Assembly (NCBI RefSeq): GCF_010093065.1
Contig: NZ_CP048113.1
Coordinates: forward strand, 5,908,001 to 5,972,000
Source: Chitinophaga agri
Lineage (GTDB): Bacteria > Bacteroidota > Bacteroidia > Chitinophagales > Chitinophagaceae
Direction: 5' to 3'
DNA length: 64,000 bases
The position numbers were made by a program, and so were the translations under genes. The notes beneath the pieces were generated by a model. That model searched no databases, was not told the origin of the DNA, and worked only from the letters and a program-made list of their open reading frames with translations. Shown here piece by piece: positions 8,008 to 17,329 of this stretch; position 1 is the stretch's first letter; every line of letters starts with the position of its first letter.

Positions 8008-8054
8008 AAAAGAGGAAGGGGTATCAAATCTACTTTGATACCCCTTCCTCTTTT
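8008..8054. terminator. Bidirectional terminator between palindrome and methyltransferase gene
   Basis: Perfect 21-bp stem (8008-8028 / 8034-8054, core GAGGAAGGGGTATCAAA) with a 5-nt loop and A/T ends that give U-tracts in both directions. It most likely ends the minus-strand methyltransferase transcript. Confidence 0.88.
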
Positions 8055-8075
8055 ATTTTAATAGAAACCGGGAGG

Positions 8076-8873
8076 CTAATTATTCTTGATCATATAGTAC
8101 ACACACGTTGTAAGGAAGTTCCTTATAAACGGTATCGATGCTATAGGCGCAAATTGTAGTCTCGGTTTCAGTCCGAATTTGTATTTATAAATAGGATTGA
8201 TCAGATAGAACTGCTTTTTTGTAATATGATACCCCTGTTGCTTCACGATCTTTTCAAACCGCTCAATGGAGATGCCTGTTTCCTTGATCTCCATCAGTTC
8301 GGTAACGATATTATCCGGTTCACCAAAGGCACGTAATACTCCTTTATAAAGCGGATTAGGCAGCAGGTGGATATAAGGCAGCATGCTCACCACCTTATTA
8401 ACACAGGTTTGCTGATGACCGCCGTGTGGCATATACCAGGGTGGAAATCCGAAGTATACCTGGCCGCGGGGAGTCAGCAGGTTCTTAAGGTAACCGATAA
8501 TTTTCGCCTGGTCAGGAATATGCTCTATCGCATCTTTTAAAATGATAAGATCAAAGGAGTTTCTGAATTCACCCAGAAAATCCACATCGTAGATATTTTT
8601 GTTAATGAGCTGCAGGTTGCCGGCATCTACATACTTTTTCAGGTACTCATGTGCCAGTGCGATCTTGTCATCCGACAGATCCACACCCACACAATGACAA
8701 CCTTTTTCCAGAAAAGGTATCAATACGCCTCCTTCACCACAGCCTATTTCCATTATCCGGAGGTCGGGAGTTACCGGCATGGCTGCATCTATAAAAGGCA
8801 GCACATAGTTGATGGAGTTATCCACCTGTTGCTGGTATCTGACATTCGCGTTGCTGTGTTGTACTAAAGACAT
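8076..8873 (-). CDS. Class I SAM-dependent methyltransferase
   Basis: A 265-residue soluble methyltransferase with the SAM-binding motif I MEIGCGEGGV (about 41-50), acidic motif II CVGVDLSDDKI and motif IV FDLIILKDAIEHIP. The C-terminal third, including PPWYMPHGGHQQTC and a basic tail (YKYKFGLKPR), is typical of Bacteroidota lipid- or glycan-modifying methyltransferases, but the substrate is unknown. It is divergent from truB and ends in a strong terminator. Confidence 0.82.
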   Translation of the reverse strand: MSLVQHSNANVRYQQQVDNSINYVLPFIDAAMPVTPDLRIMEIGCGEGGVLIPFLEKGCHCVGVDLSDDKIALAHEYLKKYVDAGNLQLINKNIYDVDFLGEFRNSFDLIILKDAIEHIPDQAKIIGYLKNLLTPRGQVYFGFPPWYMPHGGHQQTCVNKVVSMLPYIHLLPNPLYKGVLRAFGEPDNIVTELMEIKETGISIERFEKIVKQQGYHITKKQFYLINPIYKYKFGLKPRLQFAPIASIPFIRNFLTTCVYYMIKNN

Positions 8874-8963
8874 ATTATGAAAATTGTGTGAAAATAATGA
8901 AAAAGCACATATTTTCTACGGTATCCTCTCTTCATCCGGTGAATGCGGCGTCCCTGTTTCTAT

Positions 8964-8971
8964 TATCTTTG
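8964..8971 (+). promoter_or_regulatory. -7 promoter element of truB
   Basis: TATCTTTG matches TAnnTTTG and ends 4 bp before the truB ATG at 8976, predicting a leaderless or near-leaderless mRNA. No TTG lies at 19-20 bp upstream. Confidence 0.5.
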
Positions 8972-8975
8972 CGGG

Positions 8976-9677
8976 ATGAATCAGACTGCTGAAAAAAATA
9001 TCTACGAAGAGGGACAGGTGATACTGATCAATAAGCCTTTGACATGGACGTCTTTCGATGTTGTAAGAAAGATAAGGAACACCACAAAAGCTAAGACCGG
9101 TCACGCCGGGACCCTTGATCCGCTGGCAACGGGATTACTGATCTGCTGCACTGGTAAAATGACCAAAAAGATCAATGAATACCAGGCACAGGAAAAGGAA
9201 TATACTGGCACTTTTACCATCGGTGCAGTGACACCTACCTATGATCTGGAATCGGAACCGACCGATTTCAAATCAATAGACGGCATTACGGAACAGATGA
9301 TACACGAGGTGACCAAACAGTTCCTCGGTGAACAGCAGCAGTTGCCACCTATTCACTCCGCCATCAAACAGAATGGTAAACCTATTTATGAACTGGCCAG
9401 GAAAGGAGTGGAAGTAAAAGTAGAACCGCGCACCGTTTTCATAAAAGAGTTTGAAATTACAGCGATTGAAATGCCCGTAATACATTTCCGTGTTGTATGC
9501 AGCACGGGTACCTACATCCGGTCCTTATCCAACGACTTTGGTGCAGCACTCGGGGTAGGTGGATATATGAGTAGCCTTTGCAGAACAAGGATAGGCGATT
9601 TTAAACTGGAAAATGCCTGGGAGATGGACAAGTTCATCGAAGAGGTAGGCAAGGGAAAAGTGAAAGAGCAGCAATAA
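8976..9677 (+). CDS. truB: tRNA pseudouridine-55 synthase
   Basis: Makes pseudouridine 55 in the T-loop of tRNAs. The catalytic aspartate is D48 in GHAGTLDPLATG (42-53, counted from MNQTAEKN). KEYTGTFTIGAVTPTYDLE, PPIHSAIKQNGKPIYELARKG and the motif CSTGTYIRSLSNDFG complete the TruB pattern. I chose the ATG at 8976 rather than 8943 because conservation begins here (EGQVILINKPLTWTS) and the promoter box lies between the two. There is no PUA domain extension; 233 residues suit the short Bacteroidota form. Confidence 0.95.
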   Translation: MNQTAEKNIYEEGQVILINKPLTWTSFDVVRKIRNTTKAKTGHAGTLDPLATGLLICCTGKMTKKINEYQAQEKEYTGTFTIGAVTPTYDLESEPTDFKSIDGITEQMIHEVTKQFLGEQQQLPPIHSAIKQNGKPIYELARKGVEVKVEPRTVFIKEFEITAIEMPVIHFRVVCSTGTYIRSLSNDFGAALGVGGYMSSLCRTRIGDFKLENAWEMDKFIEEVGKGKVKEQQ

Positions 9678-9702
9678 ACAGCACGTAAGTTATTCAACAA
9701 TA

Positions 9703-9732
9703 AAAACGCCTGATCGTATGGTCAGGCGTTTT
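9703..9732. terminator. Bidirectional terminator between truB and tamL
   Basis: AAAACGCCTGA (9703-9713) pairs with TCAGGCGTTTT (9722-9732) across an 8-nt loop, with A and T ends usable for both convergent genes. Confidence 0.9.
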
Positions 9733-9761
9733 CTATTATACAACAGTCAAATAAAAACTGA

Positions 9762-12203
9762 TTAGAACGGATAACCAATTGCGACGTTCCAGATAATATT
9801 ATCCCGGCGCCACCCTGCGTTACCCAGTTGCCACTGACTCAGGTACCATCCGCTCTTGTTGCCCGTAAAATAAGGCACTTTCACCGGAATTCCCCAGTCT
9901 ATCCTGATCAGGAAGAACGAGAAATCCAGTCGTAAGCCGGCACCGGTGCCTACTGCCAGATCGCGGTACAGATTACCGAGTTTAAATTCCCCACCCGGGC
10001 GTGTAGTATCTTTTCTCAGCATCCAGATATTACCGAAGTCCAGGAATGTTGCCCCTTTCAGGTTAACACTGCCATCAAACAAACGCAGCAGGTCGAAACG
10101 GTATTCTACGTTACCCTCCAGTTTCATATCGCCTGTCTGGTCAGGGAAGGTGCTGGCAGTAGGCGAACTATCTTTGAATCTACCTGGTCCCAGTGTACGG
10201 AGTCGCCAGGCGCGGAGACTGTTAGGGCCACCAGCTGTAAACTGACGGATATAAGGCATTACATCCGATTTGCCATAGGGAATACCTACGCCGGCATAAC
10301 TCCTGGTAGCCAGTACGGTATGACTGGTCAGTGTCCAGTAATGCCGGTAATCGGCCTCCAGCTTCACAAAGTTGGCGATCGGCATATTGGTCATAGACTC
10401 CAGGTCTTTACCATTGCTGGCAATAGTTCCCCACAGACTATTGATACCATTCAGCCATGCACCTGATTCTTCTACATTCGCACGGAAGTAGGAGTAATGA
10501 TTCTTATGTAATACATCGTTGTTACTGTAGATGTAGGTGACATTCTCCCCCCCGATAAATGCTGGTTCAAAACTTCTTTTCAGGTAAGGATTCTCATTTA
10601 CAACGGTCTCTTTGAACACAGGGTTCAGGTTCACACCCACATAGTTCAGTGAGATCGGTTTTACGATCCACCGTTTATATAATGACGCATTCCATTCATA
10701 ACCGAAAGATGCGTTTATATTGGAAATATAAAATTTAGAGGAACGGGTGAGATAATCCACCCCTGCTGTCAGCCTTGTTTTTACCGCTGAACGGGTGCCC
10801 TGTGCAATATTAAAAGGAGTGATGAAGCGGGGGAATATCAGGCTGACCTGTCCACCGATCTCCTGTGACTGTAACATCCATTTTCCCTGTGAGCGGATCA
10901 GTTCAACACCTGTATTCAGGCTTACACTCAGCTGAGTAGCCGAACGGGCTATATTCAGGTGCTTGTAGTTCAGGCTGACACCACTACCAATCAGGTAGTC
11001 GGAACTGGTACTGATCTCAAAGTTAGCACCTATTTCCTGACGGCGTTTAGGTGTCAGGAAAATGTAGGTGCTCAATGTGTTGGGCGTATCTGTCCGCTCA
11101 CGGTATTGCAATGTCACAAACTGCCATGCGCCAAGATCATACAGGCGATTGATCGCATCATTCGTACGCTGCTGGGAAAATATTTCACCTTTCTTCAGTA
11201 TTACCGACCGGCTCAGTACGGATGGTTTCAGGATGTTCTGTCTGTACCGGATGGTCAGCTCGTTCTGCTGATTTGTTTTGAACATAGAATCCGCATTATT
11301 ACCATACACCGGGTAATCCGGGTAGGCAATAACACTGTCAATCACATATTTCTGATAACGGATGGAGGAATCTTCCGGATGCCAGATACGGACACTGATA
11401 TCCATTTTAGGTCTGTCCATCCCTTTCCGCTCATTATACACGTTCACAATGCCTTCAAATGGGTTCATCAGGTTGCGAAACAGGGTTTTATGCAGTGTGT
11501 CGATCTCAAATTCGATAGCATCACGGTCAAATTTATAATAACCGGCATTGCGGACCAGGCGTAGCAGCCTTTCGCGCTCACTGCCCAGCAACTCCTGTTT
11601 ATAGGCCATTCCTGTTTTGATAACGGAAAGGTTCTCACCTTCTTTGACCACTTTCTGGAGATTGGTATCTGGTATTTCGTAGTAGATCTTATTGATCACA
11701 AAGTTCTTACCGGTATTCACATTGTAGGTGACCGTCGCCTTCTGTCTTTTGATCGATTCCTTATAATTGACCGTTGCATAGAAATAGCCCTGATTATTCA
11801 GATAGCTCAGCATGCGTTTAACCGATTCTTTTGTTTGCAGGGAATCGTAGATAACCGGTTTCTCCAGATTACGCTCTGACAGCATCAGGTTCCAGAACCA
11901 GTTTGATTTTTTCTTATTCTCTTTCTGGTTATTGAGCCATACCTTGAAACGGGTGCCTACAAATAAGGTGTTGGGTTGCTGCAACATCAGTTGCTTGGAG
12001 GTCAGTGAACTGCGGATATCCTGCTTATCTACGGAAGAAGCTTCCCCTTTAACCTCCACATCAGCATCGATGTATAATGCCTGATTTTTTTGCAGGTATT
12101 TGGTATTGGAACAAGCAGCCAGTGCCAGAGATATGATCAGGAAGATCGAATAGTTCAGATAAATAAAAAGGGAACTATGTGGCCGCTGCTGCATCAGAGT
12201 CAA
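9762..12203 (-). CDS. tamL: TamL: outer-membrane lipoprotein BamA/TamA paralogue
   Basis: Outer-membrane assembly protein of the Omp85 family that is lipid-anchored in Bacteroidota. A lipobox ISLALAAC puts the acylated Cys at residue 31, followed by POTRA-like repeats (for example VKRMLSYLNNQGYFYATVNY and LLRLVRNAGYYKFDRDAI) to about residue 400 and a C-terminal 16-strand barrel (surface antigen D15) with RQFTAGGPNSLRAWRLRTLGPG, the conserved lid-lock loop region, and a terminal aromatic (IGYPF). Length 813 is normal. Its usual partner TamB is not adjacent. It is divergent from the 2'-O-methyltransferase gene, an arrangement I associate with this family. Confidence 0.9.
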   Translation of the reverse strand: MTLMQQRPHSSLFIYLNYSIFLIISLALAACSNTKYLQKNQALYIDADVEVKGEASSVDKQDIRSSLTSKQLMLQQPNTLFVGTRFKVWLNNQKENKKKSNWFWNLMLSERNLEKPVIYDSLQTKESVKRMLSYLNNQGYFYATVNYKESIKRQKATVTYNVNTGKNFVINKIYYEIPDTNLQKVVKEGENLSVIKTGMAYKQELLGSERERLLRLVRNAGYYKFDRDAIEFEIDTLHKTLFRNLMNPFEGIVNVYNERKGMDRPKMDISVRIWHPEDSSIRYQKYVIDSVIAYPDYPVYGNNADSMFKTNQQNELTIRYRQNILKPSVLSRSVILKKGEIFSQQRTNDAINRLYDLGAWQFVTLQYRERTDTPNTLSTYIFLTPKRRQEIGANFEISTSSDYLIGSGVSLNYKHLNIARSATQLSVSLNTGVELIRSQGKWMLQSQEIGGQVSLIFPRFITPFNIAQGTRSAVKTRLTAGVDYLTRSSKFYISNINASFGYEWNASLYKRWIVKPISLNYVGVNLNPVFKETVVNENPYLKRSFEPAFIGGENVTYIYSNNDVLHKNHYSYFRANVEESGAWLNGINSLWGTIASNGKDLESMTNMPIANFVKLEADYRHYWTLTSHTVLATRSYAGVGIPYGKSDVMPYIRQFTAGGPNSLRAWRLRTLGPGRFKDSSPTASTFPDQTGDMKLEGNVEYRFDLLRLFDGSVNLKGATFLDFGNIWMLRKDTTRPGGEFKLGNLYRDLAVGTGAGLRLDFSFFLIRIDWGIPVKVPYFTGNKSGWYLSQWQLGNAGWRRDNIIWNVAIGYPF

Positions 12204-12302
12204 TACAATTATTAATAGTTAGAGTCTTGTTTCAGTTTATTTCCATAGAAACCAGTTCCGGGTGGCTTTGCCGATTAAAAGAATTCATGTAGGTTTGGCT
12301 CT

Positions 12303-13049
12303 ATGTTGTCGAAGGCGCAAATTAAGTATATTCAATCATTACAGCATAAAAAATACCGTCAAAAATCCAGCCAGTTCATGGCAGAGGGTGATAAGATCGT
12401 GCCAGAGCTGTTACAGGAGGGCGTTCCCGTTAAAGAGGTATATGCAACTGCTGCATGGATCAGTACTCACAGAACATTGCTGGATCGTACACCCGGTGTA
12501 AGGGTAACTGAAGTAGATGAGCATGTGCTCAAACAATTGTCAGCGCTGACCACGCCTAACCAGGCGCTGGCTTTGCTGGATATTCCTGCCGCAACTGATA
12601 TCACACCCGGATCACTCAAGGGGACGGTATCATTGGCACTCGAAACAATCCAGGACCCGGGAAACCTGGGTACGATCATTCGTATAGCCGACTGGTTCGG
12701 TATCCGGCAGATCATCTGCTCGCCTGATTGTGTTGATGCCTATAATCCTAAAACTATACAGGCCACTATGGGCAGCATCGCCCGTGTAAGGATACTGGAA
12801 AGTGAGATCTTGCCTTTTCTGCAACAGGCAGGTGTACCTTCCTATGCAGCAACATTACATGGTAATGACATCACTCAGTTTTCAAAGCTGGAGGAAGGGA
12901 TTATCCTGATAGGAAATGAGTCCCGCGGACTCAGTGATGCGGTGATCGGGGCAAGCACACATAAGATCACGATCCCCCGGCTGGGAGGTGCAGAATCGCT
13001 GAATGCAGGTGTAGCGGCAGGAATAATCTGTGGCAGACTACTAATATAA
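12303..13049 (+). CDS. TrmH/SpoU-family RNA 2'-O-methyltransferase
   Basis: SPOUT-fold enzyme that methylates the 2'-OH of a ribose in rRNA or tRNA. The N-terminal substrate-binding part (residues 1-100) has the usual LSKAQIKYIQSLQHKKYR start. The three SpoU motifs follow: QDPGNLGTIIRIADWFG (motif 1), GIILIGNESRGLSD (motif 2) and ITIPRLGGAESLNAGVAAGI (motif 3, the knot). At 248 residues it is a full RlmB/TrmH-type protein; the exact target nucleotide cannot be assigned. An overlapping reading frame upstream (12262) is not supported. Confidence 0.92.
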   Translation: MLSKAQIKYIQSLQHKKYRQKSSQFMAEGDKIVPELLQEGVPVKEVYATAAWISTHRTLLDRTPGVRVTEVDEHVLKQLSALTTPNQALALLDIPAATDITPGSLKGTVSLALETIQDPGNLGTIIRIADWFGIRQIICSPDCVDAYNPKTIQATMGSIARVRILESEILPFLQQAGVPSYAATLHGNDITQFSKLEEGIILIGNESRGLSDAVIGASTHKITIPRLGGAESLNAGVAAGIICGRLLI

Positions 13050-13066
13050 TAGTAACTATATATAAG

Positions 13067-13106
13067 AAAAAGGCGCCTGATCTGCTTGGGATCGGGCGCC
13101 TTTTTT
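13067..13106 (+). terminator. Intrinsic terminator after SpoU methyltransferase
   Basis: AAAAAGGCGCC (13067-13077) pairs with GGCGCCTTTTT (13095-13105); inner TGATC/GATCG adds partial pairing; six T follow. Confidence 0.9.
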
Positions 13107-13176
13107 ATTATCTGTTTGTACAGTAGCTGTCAATGAATGCGCCGGTCGGCCTTCTAAAGCAAGCCCTGAGCACATG

Positions 13177-14409
13177 CTATTTGAATTGAATGGCTTTTAC
13201 CGGCGTAATCTTTCTGATCACCCTGGATGGGACCAGCAGCACTAGCAGGCAAACCAGCATGGTGCCAACATTGATAAGTGCCACTTCCCACCAGTGAAGG
13301 GAAATAGCGGCTACTGACATATAATACGATTCCTCGGGTAATTTGAAGAACCCGGTGGCCTTTTGCAATAGCGCAATCCCGATACCGAGTATATCGCCCA
13401 GTATAAGACCGGCAAGTACAATATATCCCGCCTGATATATAAAGATCTTCTGTATGTCAAAGTTTCGCATCCCCAATGCCTTGATAATACCCACCATATT
13501 CGTACGTTCCAGGATGAGGATCAGAATAGCCGTGATCATGTTGATAACCGCTACTATGGTCATGATGACCAGGATGATGATCTCATTTTTATTCTGCAGT
13601 CGTAACCAGGCGAAGATGTTCGGATAGATCTCTTCTATGGAGCGCAGGAATAGCTTTTCAGGGACCACTTCATAGGCAGCCTGTCCTATTTCCCGCATAT
13701 GTTTGTAATTGTCAGTAAAGATCTCATAGCCACCGATAGTACCCGGTTCCCAGTCATTCAGTTTGCGGATCAGTTCAAGGTCGCCCAGGATATAGGTTTT
13801 ATCGTATTCCTCAATCCCTGTTTTATAGATACCTCCTACTGTCAGTTTACGGGCACGCGGTGGCAATCCTGGTCCCTGTATAAAATATACGATCAGCGGG
13901 TCATGGAGTTTGAGTTGTAATTCCTTGGCCAGACTGACGGAAATAACTACTTCAGGGGCATAGGAGCTGTCTTTATAATGGATTGGCTCACCTTCCTGCA
14001 GGAACTGTTTGATATTACCCCAGTTGTACTGGCGGTCCACCCCTTTGAAGATGATACCTTCCAGGTCTTTCTCCGCTTTTATGATCGCCGATTTGGTAGC
14101 ATATGCATTGACGGTGGTGATACCCGGGATCATTTTCAGTTTACGGACCATATTACTGTCGGCTATGAATGGCAGTTGTTCTGTCAACGGTCCGGCATTT
14201 GGTTGGTACTGGGTTACATGGATGTGGCCCCAGAAGCTGAATATCTTTTGCTGGATCACCTGCTGGAAGCCATTGACGAGGGCCACTGACAGTATCATTA
14301 CGGCTACGCTGATAGCGGTAGCCACAATGGCTATATTGATGATGAACCTCGAAAAAGAAGAGGACCGGTTAAATGCGATCCGTCTTGCGACAAGTAGAGA
14401 TAAACGCAT
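13177..14409 (-). CDS. FtsX-like ABC transporter permease (LolC/LolE-type)
   Basis: Inner-membrane permease of 410 residues with one N-terminal membrane helix (INIAIVATAISVAVMILSVA), a periplasmic domain of about 220 residues, and three C-terminal helices (IILVIMTIVAVINMITAILI, YIVLAGLILGDILGIGIALL, LINVGTMLVCLLVLLVPSRV). LERTNMVGIIKALGMRNFDIQKIFIYQ is the conserved FtsX-family cytoplasmic loop. Relatives extract lipoproteins to LolA together with an LolD ATPase; none is encoded next door, so the ATPase must be supplied from elsewhere. Lipoprotein-releasing function is an inference. Confidence 0.85.
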   Translation of the reverse strand: MRLSLLVARRIAFNRSSSFSRFIINIAIVATAISVAVMILSVALVNGFQQVIQQKIFSFWGHIHVTQYQPNAGPLTEQLPFIADSNMVRKLKMIPGITTVNAYATKSAIIKAEKDLEGIIFKGVDRQYNWGNIKQFLQEGEPIHYKDSSYAPEVVISVSLAKELQLKLHDPLIVYFIQGPGLPPRARKLTVGGIYKTGIEEYDKTYILGDLELIRKLNDWEPGTIGGYEIFTDNYKHMREIGQAAYEVVPEKLFLRSIEEIYPNIFAWLRLQNKNEIIILVIMTIVAVINMITAILILILERTNMVGIIKALGMRNFDIQKIFIYQAGYIVLAGLILGDILGIGIALLQKATGFFKLPEESYYMSVAAISLHWWEVALINVGTMLVCLLVLLVPSRVIRKITPVKAIQFK

Positions 14410-14557
14410 GTGACAAATGTATTGAATATAATCTTAAACAGTTCAATCGCTGGTATCAGCGGTCTGACCGTCAATACTGCTATAATACCAAAGAAACAGG
14501 GCACAGCGTTATACAAGTTGAAAAAATAGTACCTTAATGTTTACTTGAAATGTAATT

Positions 14558-15850
14558 ATGAAGTTCAGAACCCTCTTCTGTATGCCGCTGATGTGCTTAC
14601 TGGTATACGTTCTACCCGTAGCAGCACAAGAAAATGTAGTTAGTCCTGACCACGTATACTATAGTAATATCCAGTCAGTGAAACTGAACCAGGCCGGCGA
14701 TCAGTTAAGCTTTCCCATGATCACTTTGAATGGCAGCGAAAGACTGGAGCTGAGCTTTGATGACCTGGACAATGATGTGAAGAACTACTTTTATACATAT
14801 GTATTGTGTAATGCTGACTGGACACCAGCACAGATCACACAGGTTGAATATCTGAGAGGATTCTCAGAGAACAGGATAACAGATTATCGTTTTTCCAGTA
14901 TCGCACTACAGAAATATACACACTACACAGTACAGTTACCTAATTCGAATTGTTATCCTACACGTTCCGGCAACTATCTGCTGAAAGTATATCTTGACAG
15001 TGATACAAGTCAGCTGGTATTTACGCGTCGTATGCTGGTGGTGGGGAATAAAGCCGGTGTAAGTGGATTTATCCAGCAGCCGGTAACGCCGAAGATCTTC
15101 CGTTCACATCAGAAGATCAACTTTTCAGTAAATACAGCGGGACTGAATATCATCAATCCTTTTGATCAGACAAAAGTGATGATCCTGCAGAACTACCGTT
15201 GGGATAATGCCATTAAGTTTCCCCGTCCGTTGTTCGTAAAAGGGAATGTGCTCGAATATAACTGGGAAGTAGATTGTGTGATGCCGGCCAATAAGGAATG
15301 GCGCTGGATAGACCTGCGTAGTTTTCGCTTACAGACGGAACGTGTAAGGCATACGGATTATGCAAAGGACCATACTGATATTTATGCATTGCCTGACTAT
15401 GAAAGAGGAGGGAAGATGTACCAGTATATCAAGGATATTAATGGATTGTATTATCTCGCCACACTGGACGATTACAATCCTTTCTTTGAAGGAGATTATG
15501 CCACGGTACATTTTTCATTCCCGGTACCAGAGCCTTACGCAGGATACGATATGTTTATACTGGGAGAGCTGACCAATTACGAATGTAATGACAACAGCAG
15601 GATGATATTTAATCCTGCGACCAAGGCCTATGAAGGATCATTATTCCTGAAGCAGGGTTTTTACAATTACGAATACACGTTAGTGGATAACACGGTAGCA
15701 GGCAGCAAGCCAAGTACCGAACTGACAGAAGGGGACTGGTGGGAGACGGAGAATAATTATACCATACTGGTCTATTACCGTGCACTGGGCGGTCGTGCGG
15801 ATGAACTGGTAGCGACGACGACGCTGAACTCGATGCTGAGCAGAAAGTAG
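14558..15850 (+). CDS. Type IX secretion system plug protein (DUF5103)
   Basis: Periplasmic 430-residue protein with signal peptide (LMCLLVYVLPVAAQ) and the DUF5103 N-terminal domain: PDHVYYSNIQSVKLNQAGDQ, ERLELSFDDLDNDVKNYFYT and the WTPAQITQVEYLRGF segment. Members of this family have been seen plugging the SprA translocon pore of the type IX secretion system. C-terminal NDNSRMIFNPATKAYEGSLF followed by GFYNYEYTLVDN is an Ig/E-set-like region also usual in the family. No other T9SS gene is in the window. It is divergent from the FtsX permease gene and is followed by a strong terminator. Confidence 0.88.
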   Translation: MKFRTLFCMPLMCLLVYVLPVAAQENVVSPDHVYYSNIQSVKLNQAGDQLSFPMITLNGSERLELSFDDLDNDVKNYFYTYVLCNADWTPAQITQVEYLRGFSENRITDYRFSSIALQKYTHYTVQLPNSNCYPTRSGNYLLKVYLDSDTSQLVFTRRMLVVGNKAGVSGFIQQPVTPKIFRSHQKINFSVNTAGLNIINPFDQTKVMILQNYRWDNAIKFPRPLFVKGNVLEYNWEVDCVMPANKEWRWIDLRSFRLQTERVRHTDYAKDHTDIYALPDYERGGKMYQYIKDINGLYYLATLDDYNPFFEGDYATVHFSFPVPEPYAGYDMFILGELTNYECNDNSRMIFNPATKAYEGSLFLKQGFYNYEYTLVDNTVAGSKPSTELTEGDWWETENNYTILVYYRALGGRADELVATTTLNSMLSRK

Positions 15851-15916
15851 GTTAGAATGGAGAAATGATACCTGCATAATTTTACGGCATATAAGATATA
15901 TGCAGCAATATAAATG

Positions 15917-15951
15917 ACAAGGGCGCTTTCAATAATAGAAAGCGCCCTTGT
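15917..15951. terminator. Terminator between T9SS plug and NDH-2 genes
   Basis: Perfect 14-bp stem ACAAGGGCGCTTTC (15917-15930) / GAAAGCGCCCTTGT (15938-15951), 7-nt loop, short T-rich tail. Confidence 0.85.
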
Positions 15952-16012
15952 TATTTGTAAGAAGGCAATTAGAGTTCAATTGCTAATTCCTGATTTCCCA
16001 TTCCTAATTGAA

Positions 16013-17329
16013 TCAGTTTACTGTTTGCCGTAACTTAACAATATTCGCAGCGCCACGTTTTATGATAATACGTGTACCACGGTCAAATGTGAAGTAGCGA
16101 TAGAACCAGTTACTAAATACAACCAGTTTATTTCTGAAACCGAGAAGGCTCATAAGGTGTACGGCCATCCATACCATCCATGCTACGAATCCGCTTAGTT
16201 TCATGCCAGCAAATTCAGCTACAGCGTGGTTACGGCCGATAGTAGCCATACTACCGAGGTCATTATATTTAAATGCTTTCAGGCCCTGTCCTGCAGATCT
16301 TATGATCTTTACGAGGTTAGCAGCGAGGTTAGCACCTTGCTGAATGGCTACCTGTGCCACCATTGGATAACCTCTTGGGAACTTAGGATCATTCACCATC
16401 TGAGCGATGTCTCCGATTGCGTAAATGTTCTGAGTGCCATTCACCAGGTTAAATTCATTGACCTGAATACGGCCGTTCGGCAGTATAACATCAGCTGGGA
16501 TACCAGCTACAGGTACACCTTTTACACCGGCAGCCCACAGTAGGGACTGTGTATTGATCGTTTCACCGTTGCTCAGGAGGAGTGTTTTACCATCATATTC
16601 TTTTACGACAGCATTGCATAATACTTTAACACCGAGTTTTTCCAGGCTTTCCAGTGATTTTTTAGAAGAGTTCTCACTCATACCGTTCAGGATACGGTTA
16701 CTACCTTCAATAAGATAGATACTCATGAGAGATACCGGCAGTTCCGGATAATCTTTCGGCATGATATATTTGCGTAATTCGGCGAAAGCACCTGCCAGTT
16801 CAACACCAGTAGGCCCGCCACCCACCATGACGAAATTGAGTTTTGCTTTGATCTGCTCTTCGTCTTTCAGCAGCAGACTTTCTTCAAACTGTTTGATCAC
16901 ATAGTTACGGATCTGTACCGCTTCGATGAGCGACTTCATACCGATGGCATGTTCTTCAATGATCTTATTGCCGAAGAAGTTGGTGTTACTACCTGTTGCG
17001 AATACGAGGTAATCGTATTTGAGTTCGCCAATACCAGTTTCCAGCATGTTTTCAGCTGGGCGTACACCGGTCACTTCAGCCATTCTGAAATAGAAGTTTT
17101 TCTGGTTTTTAAATATGCCGCGTAGTGGAAAAGCGATACTATCGGTTTCAAGACCAGCAGTAGATACCTGGTATAAGAGAGGTTGAAAGAGATGATAGTT
17201 ATTTCTGTCCAGCATTACAATCTGTACAGGTGCATTCTTCAGTTTCTTAGCGAGGTTTATACCACCAAAACCACCACCAACGATGACTACGCGAGGTTGC
17301 CCGGTTTCCGGAATGTTCGGTTGAATCAT
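16013..17329 (-). CDS. ndh: Type II NADH dehydrogenase
   Basis: Membrane-associated, non-proton-pumping NADH:quinone oxidoreductase. FAD-binding GGGFGG (18-23) opens the protein and a second dinucleotide site GGGPTGVELAGAFAEL (from 170) binds NADH. ATGSNTNFFG and NIYAIGDIAQM are the ATG and GD signatures that complete the two-dinucleotide-binding fold, and MVAQVAIQQGANLAANL is the quinone-side segment. The C-terminus has a hydrophobic amphipathic stretch (FVAWMVWMAVHLMSLLGF) used for membrane attachment. Length 438 is normal. It is monocistronic on the minus strand. Confidence 0.93.
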   Translation of the reverse strand: MIQPNIPETGQPRVVIVGGGFGGINLAKKLKNAPVQIVMLDRNNYHLFQPLLYQVSTAGLETDSIAFPLRGIFKNQKNFYFRMAEVTGVRPAENMLETGIGELKYDYLVFATGSNTNFFGNKIIEEHAIGMKSLIEAVQIRNYVIKQFEESLLLKDEEQIKAKLNFVMVGGGPTGVELAGAFAELRKYIMPKDYPELPVSLMSIYLIEGSNRILNGMSENSSKKSLESLEKLGVKVLCNAVVKEYDGKTLLLSNGETINTQSLLWAAGVKGVPVAGIPADVILPNGRIQVNEFNLVNGTQNIYAIGDIAQMVNDPKFPRGYPMVAQVAIQQGANLAANLVKIIRSAGQGLKAFKYNDLGSMATIGRNHAVAEFAGMKLSGFVAWMVWMAVHLMSLLGFRNKLVVFSNWFYRYFTFDRGTRIIIKRGAANIVKLRQTVN

